Positions 36,863 to 45,288 of a DNA stretch of 64,000 nt are shown here, in pieces. Position 1 is the first letter of the stretch. Every line of letters starts with the position of its first letter. Position numbers and translations under genes: made by a program. The stretch lies in the NCBI RefSeq assembly GCF_027484945.1, contig NZ_JAIXRZ010000063.1:1-64000 (forward strand), in the 5' to 3' direction. Source of the DNA: Flavobacterium sp. (GTDB lineage: Bacteria; Bacteroidota; Bacteroidia; Flavobacteriales; Flavobacteriaceae). The notes beneath the pieces are model-generated. The model saw only the letters and a list, made by a program, of their open reading frames with translations. It made no database searches and was not told the origin of the DNA.

Positions 36863-37954
36863 TTGAAAAGTATTATCCCTATTGAATATTATTCGCTCGT
36901 TTTTTTTATAACCCTTTTATTTATAGGTTTAACGCCATCTTTTTTAACAAGTAATTCGAATGAAAAAGTCAAAGGAATTTCTTTTTGGGGATTCTTTCTG
37001 TTGTTTTTTACGGTATTGTATATTGGATTACGTCCCTTAAGTTATCTTTTTGGAGATATGGTAATGTACAATATTCACTTAAAAGAATTATTTTATTCAA
37101 ATAAATTATCCCGTTCGTTTGAGTTTGGATTTGAAGCCTTGTTACGGTTTTTTAGTACATTTAAAAATGCTACTTTTTTCTTTTTTGGATGCACGATTAT
37201 TTATACTTTACCACTTTATTTTGCGTCAAAAAAATTATTTGGAAATCTCTGGTTTTACTTTTTTTTAGCCTTAGTAGCTTCTTTTTCTTTTTGGGCGTAT
37301 GGTGTAAACGGAATTCGAAATGGAATTTCAACTTCTCTTTTTATTTATGCACTTTCGTTAAAAAAAGAATATTGGAAAATTATTTTTTTTCTATTGGCTT
37401 ATTCAATGCACAGTTCAATATTACTGGTAATTGTTGTTTATTATTTGGTAAAATTCATTAAAAACACGCTTTACTTTTTCTTTTTTTGGTTAATTTCAAT
37501 TCCGATTTCTTTCGTGAGTGGTGACTTTTTTAAAAATTTATTTTTGGGATTTAATTTATTTGAAGATAATCGCGTTGAAATTTATTTTGATGATTTTGAG
37601 AAATTAAATGAGTTAACCAAATTAGATACAAGTTTTCGTTTGGATTTTATTATTTACAGTGCAATTCCTATTTTGGTTGCCTATTATTTTATCTACATAA
37701 AAAAATTAAACGATACTTATTATTCATCAATAGTGCGGATGTATTTAATGTTGAATGCTTTTTGGATTTTAATTATTAAAGTGAATTTTTCAAATCGATT
37801 TGCCTATCTTTCCTGGTTTATGATGGGGTTGGTTATTTTTTACCCCTTTTTGAAGTACAGTGTCTTTAAACGGCAACAAGTTGTATTAAATGTTTTTACA
37901 TTTCTTTATGTTGTAATTGGATTTGTGTTGAATGTTTTTGTAGCAAATAAATAA
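36863..37954 (+). CDS. EpsG/Wzy-type polysaccharide polymerase
   Basis: This 363-residue integral membrane protein has about 9-10 transmembrane segments. It resembles the EpsG family: RPLSYLFGDMVMYNIHL, FEFGFEALLRFF and a central SFWAYGVNGIRNGISTSLFIYAL, close to the G-x-N-x-I-R-x-G signature. It would polymerise flipped repeat units on the periplasmic face. The start is a TTG; no ATG or GTG lies between the upstream in-frame stop at 36836 and the first membrane segment. It has a candidate promoter of its own and begins the third block. Confidence 0.85.
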   Translation: MKSIIPIEYYSLVFFITLLFIGLTPSFLTSNSNEKVKGISFWGFFLLFFTVLYIGLRPLSYLFGDMVMYNIHLKELFYSNKLSRSFEFGFEALLRFFSTFKNATFFFFGCTIIYTLPLYFASKKLFGNLWFYFFLALVASFSFWAYGVNGIRNGISTSLFIYALSLKKEYWKIIFFLLAYSMHSSILLVIVVYYLVKFIKNTLYFFFFWLISIPISFVSGDFFKNLFLGFNLFEDNRVEIYFDDFEKLNELTKLDTSFRLDFIIYSAIPILVAYYFIYIKKLNDTYYSSIVRMYLMLNAFWILIIKVNFSNRFAYLSWFMMGLVIFYPFLKYSVFKRQQVVLNVFTFLYVVIGFVLNVFVANK

Positions 37955-37958
37955 CCCT

Positions 37959-38960
37959 ATGAAATTAAGTATTATAGTTCCCGCTTTTAATGCAGTTAAA
38001 ATACTTGAAAATACAATTTCAACCGCTTACGCACAAAAATTAGAAGAACACCAATTTGAAGTAATAATTATTGATGATGGATCCAATGATTCTACGTATG
38101 ATTTGGCGTTATCATTGGCTTCAAAAAGAACCAATTGTATTGTAATTCATCAAGAGAATAAAGGATTAGGTGGTGCAAGAAATACCGGTATTAAAGTAGC
38201 TAGAGGTACATATATTTGTTTTTTGGACGCCGATGATTTTTTAATTGAAAATTCCCTGAATACCCTATTCGATTTGGCTTCACAATTTAATCTGGATGTT
38301 TTAGAATTTGGTGCACGAGGAGTTTCAATAGCGGGTCACGTTATTTATGAATACAAAAACCATTCCTCTCAGGTGCTGGATGGTTTAAGCTATTATAAAT
38401 CCATTCGATATATGAATTCTGCTTGTAATAAATTGTACAAGAGATCTTTTTTACTCGAAAATCAATTGTTTTTTTTAGAAAGAATTTTTATCGAAGATTA
38501 TGAGTTTAATACGCGTATATTTATCAAAGCAGAAAAGGTTTATGCTACTTCATTAATAGGTGCAGAATTTGTTCAATCGGCTAATTCAATTACGCGAAAT
38601 AAAGAGGTGTCCAAAAAGCAAAAAATGCTTCATGATATTTTTGAAGTGATAAGTATTATAAATTCTGATTTTAAAGTAGTTGAACAAACGCAGAATGAAA
38701 GTCAAAAAGCGTTTTATTTAGAGCGGTTAAATTTTTTAGTTGTGACTTTATTTTTTCAATTGTTTAAAATGAATAGTCCAATAGCGGACTGTGTTTTTTG
38801 GAAAAATAAATTGAAAATTCAAGGAATGTGGTATGTATATAATTCCATTTATGATCGTAAAAAATTTGTGTTTAAGTTATTGTTGATTTTCTTTCCTTTA
38901 TTTTTACTCCTTGTGTTTGTAAAAGGAAATATTTCAAGATTATTTTCAATTGAGAATTAG
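37959..38960 (+). CDS. Family 2 glycosyltransferase
   Basis: This 333-residue GT-A enzyme begins LSIIVPAFNAVKILENTISTAYAQ, with IIDDGSNDSTYDLA, GGARNTGI and the metal motif FLDADDF. A hydrophobic C-terminal segment (about 303-323) probably tethers it to the inner membrane. It starts four bases after the polymerase gene and ends directly before the next glycosyltransferase, so the genes are coupled. Donor and acceptor are unknown. Confidence 0.9.
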   Translation: MKLSIIVPAFNAVKILENTISTAYAQKLEEHQFEVIIIDDGSNDSTYDLALSLASKRTNCIVIHQENKGLGGARNTGIKVARGTYICFLDADDFLIENSLNTLFDLASQFNLDVLEFGARGVSIAGHVIYEYKNHSSQVLDGLSYYKSIRYMNSACNKLYKRSFLLENQLFFLERIFIEDYEFNTRIFIKAEKVYATSLIGAEFVQSANSITRNKEVSKKQKMLHDIFEVISIINSDFKVVEQTQNESQKAFYLERLNFLVVTLFFQLFKMNSPIADCVFWKNKLKIQGMWYVYNSIYDRKKFVFKLLLIFFPLFLLLVFVKGNISRLFSIEN

Positions 38961-40115
38961 ATGTTAAAAATCATCCGAACCGCAACAGTACCGCTCTCGC
39001 TTGACCTACTTTTGGAAGGACAATTGAAGTATTTATCACAATTTCACGAAGTAGTTGCTGTTTCTGGAAGCGATCATCATTTAGAAAAAGTTGCCCAGCG
39101 CGAAGGAGTACGCACAGTGCCTCTTGCAATGGAGCGGGCTATCAATCTAAAAAAAGATGTCATTGCCCTTATTCGGTTATATTTTTTATTTAAAAAAGAA
39201 AAGCCACAAATAGTACATTCTATAACACCCAAGGCTGGCTTATTGTCAATGATTGCCGCGCGATTAGCAGGAGTCCCTATTCGTATACATACCTTTACGG
39301 GATTAATTTTTCCGTATCGTACAGGAATGTTACATTTTATTTTAAAACAAATGGATCGGATAACTTGTGCTATGGCAACACATATCATTCCTGAAGGTGA
39401 AGGAGTTAAAGCACAATTACAAATAAATAAAATTACCTATAAGACGCTACAGGTTTTAGCCAATGGAAATGTAAATGGTGTAAATACAGCTTTTTTTTCG
39501 CCCGATGCAGTGCTTTCTTCTCGTAAAGAGTTACGTGAATTGTATTCATATAATAATACAGATTTTGTTTTTGTTTTTGTTGGCCGATTAGTTGTAGATA
39601 AAGGAATAGTAGAGTTAATTGACGCTTTTTTAAATGTATCAAAGCTGCATTCCAAGGTGCATTTGCTTCTTGTAGGCCCATTTGAACCCAATCTAGATCC
39701 GCTACCTGAGTCAACAATTCATGCAATTGAAAACGATTCGAGAATTATCCATGTAGGTTTTAAAGAAGATATTCGTCCTTTTTTAAAAATGAGCGATGCA
39801 TTAATTTTGCCAAGTTATAGAGAAGGTTTTCCTAATGTAGTACTTCAAGCAGGTGCTATGGAACTCCCATGTGTTGTTACCGATATTCCTGGTTGCAATG
39901 AGGTAATAGAAACCAATATCAACGGACTAGTGGTTCAATTAAAAGATAAAAAAGGGTTGCAATTGGCTATGGAGAATTTGATTAAAGATCCCGTATTTTT
40001 ATATCAATTAGGACAACAAGCCAGGGTGAAAATTTGTGCCAAATACACCAATGCGATAGTCTGGAATGCTCTTTTGGAATTTTACAAAAAATGTATTGAT
40101 GAAAAACGTATATAA
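38961..40115 (+). CDS. Family 4 glycosyltransferase (PglA/CapM-like)
   Basis: This 384-residue GT-B enzyme begins LKIIRTATVPLSLDLLLEGQLKYL and has VHSITPKAGLLSMIAARLAGVPIRIHTFTG. The donor domain shows FVGRLVVDKGIVELIDAF and SYREGFPNVVLQAGAMELPCVVTDIPGCNE. This N-terminal pattern is shared with PglA and CapM, which add the second sugar after the PglC-type initiating enzyme. That fits, because a PglC-like gene overlaps its 3' end by 17 bases. Confidence 0.9.
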   Translation: MLKIIRTATVPLSLDLLLEGQLKYLSQFHEVVAVSGSDHHLEKVAQREGVRTVPLAMERAINLKKDVIALIRLYFLFKKEKPQIVHSITPKAGLLSMIAARLAGVPIRIHTFTGLIFPYRTGMLHFILKQMDRITCAMATHIIPEGEGVKAQLQINKITYKTLQVLANGNVNGVNTAFFSPDAVLSSRKELRELYSYNNTDFVFVFVGRLVVDKGIVELIDAFLNVSKLHSKVHLLLVGPFEPNLDPLPESTIHAIENDSRIIHVGFKEDIRPFLKMSDALILPSYREGFPNVVLQAGAMELPCVVTDIPGCNEVIETNINGLVVQLKDKKGLQLAMENLIKDPVFLYQLGQQARVKICAKYTNAIVWNALLEFYKKCIDEKRI

Positions 40116-40710
40116 ACTACAAATTAAGCCCTTTTTTGATGTTCTCTTTGCTTTCTTGGGTTTGCTATTGCCACTTCCGGTTTTCCTTTTGGTTATGCTG
40201 TTATTGACCTATGCTAATCAAGGAAATCCATTTTTTATTCAAAAACGTCCGGGGCGAAAGGGTAAAATATTTAGTATAATCAAGTTCAAAACCATGAACG
40301 ACCGAAAAGATGCGGAAGGCAAGTTGTTGCCCGATGCCGTGCGATTAACTAAGGTTGGTTCTTTTGTGCGTAAAGCTTCGTTAGACGAAATTCCACAATT
40401 AATTAATGTACTAAAGGGTGATATGAGCTTTGTAGGTCCCCGCCCTTTATTGACGCATTATATGCATTTGTATAGTGAGTTTCAAAACCGTCGCCACGAA
40501 GTAAAACCGGGTATCACGGGTTGGGCGCAAGTCAATGGGCGAAATGCGATAGCTTGGGATAAGAAATTTGAATATGATGTTTGGTATGTTGATCATATTT
40601 CCTTTATTTTGGATTTGAAAATTCTTTTTAAAACAGTTAAAAAAGTACTCATCAGTGAAGGTATCAATGCAGCCGATTCTTCAACAATAGAACCGTTTAA
40701 TGGAAACTAA
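40099..40710 (+). CDS. Initiating sugar transferase (PglC-like phosphoglycosyltransferase)
   Basis: This 203-residue monotopic membrane enzyme has one N-terminal hydrophobic re-entrant segment and the catalytic core KRPGRKGKIFSIIKFKTM. Next come VRKASLDEIPQLINVLKGDMSFVGPRPLL, with the catalytic Asp-Glu, and KPGITGWAQVNGRNAI. PglC-type enzymes transfer a sugar-1-phosphate, often diacetylbacillosamine, to undecaprenyl phosphate. The ATG at 40099 is chosen over an in-frame one at 40066 because the family N-terminus begins there. It is followed by PglD-, PglE- and PglF-like genes. Confidence 0.92.
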   Translation: MKNVYKLQIKPFFDVLFAFLGLLLPLPVFLLVMLLLTYANQGNPFFIQKRPGRKGKIFSIIKFKTMNDRKDAEGKLLPDAVRLTKVGSFVRKASLDEIPQLINVLKGDMSFVGPRPLLTHYMHLYSEFQNRRHEVKPGITGWAQVNGRNAIAWDKKFEYDVWYVDHISFILDLKILFKTVKKVLISEGINAADSSTIEPFNGN

Positions 40711-41320
40711 AGTACTTTTATATGGGGCCAGCGGGCATGGAAAAGTGGTATTGGATATTCTCCAAGCCCAAGGGGTTTCGATAGATCGTATTTGTGACGA
40801 CAATCCTAAATTCCCACATATTCATGGCATATCTGTTGTGACTACAGATACTGTTGATTGGGAAGAAAACTATGTAATGGTTTTTTCTATTGGGAATAAT
40901 GCCATTAGAGCGGCTTTAGCCCAACGGTATGCAGGTCCTTTTTTAACGGCCATTCATCCTCAAGCGATTGTTTCTCCTCAGTCATTTTTAGGTGAGGGGA
41001 GTGTGGTTATGGCGGGTTCTGTTATCAATACGGATACGCGAGTAGGTGTACATAGCATTGTCAATACTGGGGCGACTTTGGATCATGATTGTGTGATTGG
41101 GGATTTTGTCCATATTTCGCCCGGGGTTTCTTTAGCGGGCAATGTTACTATTGGCACAGGGACTCATGTTGGGATAGGGGCTTGTGTTATTCAAGGTGTA
41201 ACGATTGGTCAATGGTGTACCATAGGAGCAGGTGCGGTAATACTTCGCGATGTACCCGATTATGCGGTCGTAGTTGGTAATCCGGGCAAAATAATTAAAT
41301 ACAATGAAGCGCATGTCTAA
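40700..41320 (+). CDS. PglD/NeuD-family sugar N/O-acetyltransferase
   Basis: This 206-residue protein has an N-terminal Rossmann-like domain beginning VLLYGASGHGKVVLDILQA and a C-terminal left-handed beta-helix. The helix carries NTGATLDHDCVIGDFVHISPGVSLAGNVTIGTGTHVGIGACVIQGVTIGQ, with the catalytic His in DHDC. PglD acetylates the 4-amino group of UDP-4-amino-sugar to give UDP-diacetylbacillosamine; NeuD relatives acetylate sialic acid. Overlap with PglC-like and PglE-like neighbours favours the PglD role. Confidence 0.92.
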   Translation: METKVLLYGASGHGKVVLDILQAQGVSIDRICDDNPKFPHIHGISVVTTDTVDWEENYVMVFSIGNNAIRAALAQRYAGPFLTAIHPQAIVSPQSFLGEGSVVMAGSVINTDTRVGVHSIVNTGATLDHDCVIGDFVHISPGVSLAGNVTIGTGTHVGIGACVIQGVTIGQWCTIGAGAVILRDVPDYAVVVGNPGKIIKYNEAHV

Positions 41321-42446
41321 GTCAAAAATTTGGTTGTCTTCACCCCACATGGGTGGCAACGAACAGCAGTATGTAAATGAGGCATTTGCCACCAATTGGG
41401 TTGCCCCATTGGGTCCAAATGTAACCGGATTTGAGTCGGATCTGGAACAATATTTAGGCAATACACATGCCGTTGCAGCATTGAGTTCAGGGACAGCGGC
41501 TTTACACTTAGCTTTAATTCTAGCAGGAGTAAAAGCAGGTGATGAGGTGATTTGTCAATCGATGACTTTTTCGGCATCTGCCAATCCTATTGTCTATCTT
41601 GGTGCAACGCCTATATTTGTTGATTCTGAACCTACAACCTGGAATATCTGTCCAGTAGCGTTAGAAAACGCACTTGTGGATCGTATTGCCAAAGGAAAGA
41701 AGCCGAAAGCCATTATTGCGGTCCATTTGTATGGAATGCCATTTCAAGTGGATGCAATAGTCGCATTGGCAAAAAAATATGAGGTACCTCTAATCGAAGA
41801 TAGCGCGGAGGCTTTAGGAAGTCATTATAACGGTAAATTTTGTGGTACTTTTGGAGATTTTGGTGTATTATCGTTTAATGGAAATAAAATTATTACCACT
41901 TCTGGGGGTGGAGCTTTGGTATGTTCGAGCCAAACGGTTAAAGAAAAAACGGTTTTTTTAGCAACCCAAGCACGCGATCAAGCGCCACATTATGAACACA
42001 GTCATATAGGGTATAACTACCGATTGAGTAACATCTGTGCGGGTATCGGTCGCGGGCAAATGGAAGTTTTGAATGCACATATTCAAAAACGAAGGGAAAT
42101 GCATGAATTTTATGTCAATTTATTTGCCGATAAAAAAGGGATAAGTGTATTATGTGAACCTAGTGCTTCCTATTTTTCAAACCATTGGTTGTCGGCAATT
42201 ATAGTAAATCCTGAATTCAACAATGGTAAATCAAGAGAAGATTTACGATTAGCTTTGGAAAAAGAAAATATTGAATCCCGACCTTTGTGGAAACCGATGC
42301 ATTTACAACCGGTGTTTCAAGAAGCTCCCTATTATGGGAATACAGTAGCCGAAGATTTATTTGTCAAAGGTTTGTGTTTGCCGTCAGGTTCGAATTTAAC
42401 CGATGAAGACCGTGAGCGTATTGCAGCTGTAATTAATACCTTTTAA
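41313..42446 (+). CDS. PglE-like UDP-4-keto-6-deoxy-GlcNAc aminotransferase
   Basis: This 377-residue PLP enzyme of the DegT/DnrJ/EryC1 family begins KIWLSSPHMGGNEQQYVNEAFATNWVAPLGPNV, the N-terminus typical of PglE/LegC. The PLP lysine is Lys192 in FNGNKIITTSGGG. It would transaminate the keto-sugar made by PglF. An in-frame ATG at 41304 would add three residues; either is possible. It overlaps the acetyltransferase gene by eight bases and ends 52 bases before the PglF-like gene. Confidence 0.92.
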   Translation: MSKSKIWLSSPHMGGNEQQYVNEAFATNWVAPLGPNVTGFESDLEQYLGNTHAVAALSSGTAALHLALILAGVKAGDEVICQSMTFSASANPIVYLGATPIFVDSEPTTWNICPVALENALVDRIAKGKKPKAIIAVHLYGMPFQVDAIVALAKKYEVPLIEDSAEALGSHYNGKFCGTFGDFGVLSFNGNKIITTSGGGALVCSSQTVKEKTVFLATQARDQAPHYEHSHIGYNYRLSNICAGIGRGQMEVLNAHIQKRREMHEFYVNLFADKKGISVLCEPSASYFSNHWLSAIIVNPEFNNGKSREDLRLALEKENIESRPLWKPMHLQPVFQEAPYYGNTVAEDLFVKGLCLPSGSNLTDEDRERIAAVINTF

Positions 42447-42498
42447 GTTTTTTTAAGAAATAAAAATTACTAAATTTACCCTTGTTAATTTTTAAGGA

Positions 42499-44466
42499 TT
42501 GAAAGACCAGGATAAACATAACTACATTGCTTTATTTTTTAAAGCGTTCAGTGATATCAATACCGGTTTTAATTTCAAAAGCTTAGGTTATCTCCCGCGT
42601 TGGCTCATCTTACTTTTAGATGTAAGTATTGTAGTTGCCTCAGGAATACTCACGTATTTTTTATTTAAGGGGCTGCGATTATCGTATGTGCCCGATCAAC
42701 ATTTTACTTTCGCAATTGTTTTTTATGTAATTATTAATGTATTTTTCTTTTGGTTATACCGAACCTATTCAGGTATTATTCGGCATTCTTCGTTGATAGA
42801 TGCATTAAAATTGTTTTTTGCACAATTTTCAACGTTTATTGCCATTTTAGTATTCAATTTTATCGTTGTTATTTTTACTAAAAATAAAGTATATTTAACT
42901 ACTGGTGCGTTTATTAATGCCGTTTTATCGTTTAGTTTTTTGTTTTTTTTTCGATTAGTTGTCAAGCAAGTTTTTGATAGAATTTTTACTTCTAATTCAA
43001 CCGATGCCAAAACAAAAGCAATTATTTTTGGAACTGATGCCAATGCTACTGCTTTGGCAAATGCTTTGTTATCAGAGCGGCCTGGGCGATTTGCAATTGT
43101 TGGTTTTATCGATAAGGAAAATCAAAATTTTACCAAGCGCATACTAAACCTTCCGATATTTCAAATTAAAAAAAGTATTCCTGTTTTGTTGCGTTCAAAA
43201 GGAGCCGAAGCGATGATTGTTGCCGACCGATCTTTAACAAAAGATGAACAGTTTAATTTGGTAGATGAATGTATTGAGTATGGTTTTAAGGTGTATACAC
43301 TACCGGTGGTTTCCGATTGGGATGATACGCGTGAGATTTCTAAAAAAATTAAAAATTTTGAAATTCATGATTTATTGGAGCGTGCACCAATTACCCTTGA
43401 CAATCATTTGATATCCAGTAATTTAAATAATAAAACAATATTAGTTACCGGTGCAGCAGGTTCAATCGGAAGTGAAATCGTTCGGCAAGTTTTGAATTTC
43501 CAACCCAAGCGAATTATTGTATTGGATCAAGCGGAGACGCCATTACATAATTTATCGTTAGCGATAGCCAATACAAATGCCGATGTTGAGATGGTAGATA
43601 TTGTTGGCGATGTTCGGGATTATCAATTTATGGAATTGGTTTTTAAAACGTATGTGCCCGAAGTTGTTTATCATGCAGCAGCCTACAAGCATGTGCCACT
43701 TATGGAAATCAATCCGGCGCAAGCCGTATTTACCAATGTTTTAGGGACAAAAAACGTAGCCGATTTATCCAATAAATACCATGTCGATCGGTTTGTGATG
43801 ATATCAACCGACAAAGCTGTCAACCCGAGTAATGTAATGGGTGCTAGTAAACGTATTGCCGAAATGTATGTACAGTCAAAGCATTTTAAACATAAAGTAT
43901 TACAATCGGAACAATTTACGCATTTTATTACGACTCGATTTGGTAACGTTTTGGGATCCAACGGTTCGGTAGTTCCCTTGTTTACGCGCCAAATTCAAGA
44001 AGGAGGTCCAATTACGATTACGCATCCCGAAATTATTCGCTATTTTATGACCATTCCCGAAGCTTGTCAATTAGTTCTAGAAGCAGGTTCAATGGGAAGT
44101 GGTGGTGAAATTTTTATTTTTGATATGGGTAAACCAGTCAAAATTATTGATTTGGCAAGAAAGATGATTCGTTTGGCAGGATTTGTTCCTGATAAAGATA
44201 TTTCGATTAAAATTGTAGGATTGCGCCCTGGAGAAAAATTATATGAAGAACTATTGAATGATTCGGCAAAAAATTTACCAACTCATCATGAGAAAATTAT
44301 GATAGCTAGGGAAACTTATGCCGATTTTGAAGAAATCAATCAACAAATAGCAACCTTAATTGCAGCAGCTCGAAATGGAGATGCCAATGAAACAGTCGTC
44401 ATTATGAAAAAGTTGGTTCCAGACTTTAAAAGTAAAAACTCGATTTATGAAGAACTCGATAGTTAA
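42499..44466 (+). CDS. UDP-GlcNAc 4,6-dehydratase (PglF/WbpM-like)
   Basis: This 655-residue membrane enzyme has four N-terminal transmembrane segments (within 30-150) and a CoA-binding-like Rossmann domain (about 165-280). The SDR catalytic domain follows, with GAAGSIG at 318-324 and the WbpM-type Met447-x3-Lys451 (VMGASK) replacing the usual YxxxK. It removes water from UDP-GlcNAc to give the 4-keto-6-deoxy sugar, first step to bacillosamine or related sugars. The start is a TTG at 42499, the only plausible start after an in-frame TAA at 42493. A near-consensus -7 box (TAAATTTA) lies just upstream. Confidence 0.93.
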   Translation: MKDQDKHNYIALFFKAFSDINTGFNFKSLGYLPRWLILLLDVSIVVASGILTYFLFKGLRLSYVPDQHFTFAIVFYVIINVFFFWLYRTYSGIIRHSSLIDALKLFFAQFSTFIAILVFNFIVVIFTKNKVYLTTGAFINAVLSFSFLFFFRLVVKQVFDRIFTSNSTDAKTKAIIFGTDANATALANALLSERPGRFAIVGFIDKENQNFTKRILNLPIFQIKKSIPVLLRSKGAEAMIVADRSLTKDEQFNLVDECIEYGFKVYTLPVVSDWDDTREISKKIKNFEIHDLLERAPITLDNHLISSNLNNKTILVTGAAGSIGSEIVRQVLNFQPKRIIVLDQAETPLHNLSLAIANTNADVEMVDIVGDVRDYQFMELVFKTYVPEVVYHAAAYKHVPLMEINPAQAVFTNVLGTKNVADLSNKYHVDRFVMISTDKAVNPSNVMGASKRIAEMYVQSKHFKHKVLQSEQFTHFITTRFGNVLGSNGSVVPLFTRQIQEGGPITITHPEIIRYFMTIPEACQLVLEAGSMGSGGEIFIFDMGKPVKIIDLARKMIRLAGFVPDKDISIKIVGLRPGEKLYEELLNDSAKNLPTHHEKIMIARETYADFEEINQQIATLIAAARNGDANETVVIMKKLVPDFKSKNSIYEELDS

Positions 44467-44501
44467 GAACTTGGAAAATAAAATAACTCCACTACAAATG
44501 C

Positions 44502-44509
44502 TATCTTTG
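44502..44509 (+). promoter_or_regulatory. Promoter of the second wza-wzc pair, -7 box
   Basis: TATCTTTG is an exact -7 box and identical to those before the first wza gene and before the gene at 61146. A TTG at 44471-44473 is 28 bases upstream, longer than normal. The ATG follows 20 bases later. Confidence 0.6.
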
Positions 44510-44529
44510 CATTTCTTAATTGTATTTAA

Positions 44530-45285
44530 ATGAGAACTAAAATCAAGCTTATTCTTCTGATTTGTATTGCTTTAACACAATTTTCATGTGTTTCAAAAAA
44601 GAAGTATTATTTACTTCAAGGAACGTATGATATGAAAAATGCATCTTCAAACTATGAACCTATTATCCAAAAAGACGATCGGATTTCGATTTTAGTATCA
44701 ACCTTTCAAAAGGAATTAGCAGAACCCTTTAATTTAAATCCAAATACAAATAACAATACGGCAAATACTAATAATATAAATAACGGATATTTGGTTGATA
44801 GTGAAGGAAATATTGATTTTCCAGTATTAGGAAAACTATCGGTAGCGGGCTATACAGTTGATCAATTGAAGTTAATGTTAAATGATAAATTAAAGTCTTA
44901 TCTAGTTGATCCAGTAATAAATATTAGAATTTTAAATTTTAAAGTTTCCGTTTTAGGAGCGGTCCAAAGTCCTGGGATTAAAGATTTTCAAACCAATCGC
45001 GTTACTTTATTGGATGCTCTTGCAGCTTCAGGTGATATCACACCTTATGGGCGCAGGGATAATATTTTAATCATTCGAGATTATCAAGGGGTAAAAACCT
45101 TTAACAATGTTGATATAACCAATGCAAATGTTGTAAATTCCCCGTATTTCTATTTGGATCAAAACGACGTGATTTATATTCAAGAACGCAAAGCAAAAGT
45201 TGATGCAAGTGCATTACCTAATTTACCTTTAATTGTATCAGTAGCCAGCTTTTTAACCACGGTACTTATTCTTCTTAATCGTTAA
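44530..45285 (+). CDS. Polysaccharide export lipoprotein (Wza-like), copy 2
   Basis: This 251-residue protein has a lipoprotein signal with lipobox QFSC (lipid on Cys20) and a poly-export domain (YEPIIQKDDRISILVSTF). An Asn-rich insertion (NTNNNTANTNNINNG, about 75-90) is followed by an SLBB segment (VSVLGAVQSPGIKDFQTNRVTLLDALAASGDI) and a C-terminal hydrophobic helix. It resembles copy 1 at 18448 but is clearly diverged. Its kinase partner follows after three bases. Confidence 0.93.
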   Translation: MRTKIKLILLICIALTQFSCVSKKKYYLLQGTYDMKNASSNYEPIIQKDDRISILVSTFQKELAEPFNLNPNTNNNTANTNNINNGYLVDSEGNIDFPVLGKLSVAGYTVDQLKLMLNDKLKSYLVDPVINIRILNFKVSVLGAVQSPGIKDFQTNRVTLLDALAASGDITPYGRRDNILIIRDYQGVKTFNNVDITNANVVNSPYFYLDQNDVIYIQERKAKVDASALPNLPLIVSVASFLTTVLILLNR

Positions 45286-45288
45286 CCA

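Noticed and set aside
40066-40098. Upstream ATG for the PglC-like transferase
   Set aside because: It lies deep within the preceding glycosyltransferase gene and adds eleven residues not found in the family; the ATG at 40099 gives the usual N-terminus.
18381-44529. Invertible promoters of the Bacteroides capsule type
   Set aside because: No matching inverted repeats flanking the block promoters at 18400 or 44502 and no nearby invertase or UpxY-like gene were seen. A systematic inverted-repeat search would be needed to exclude it fully.
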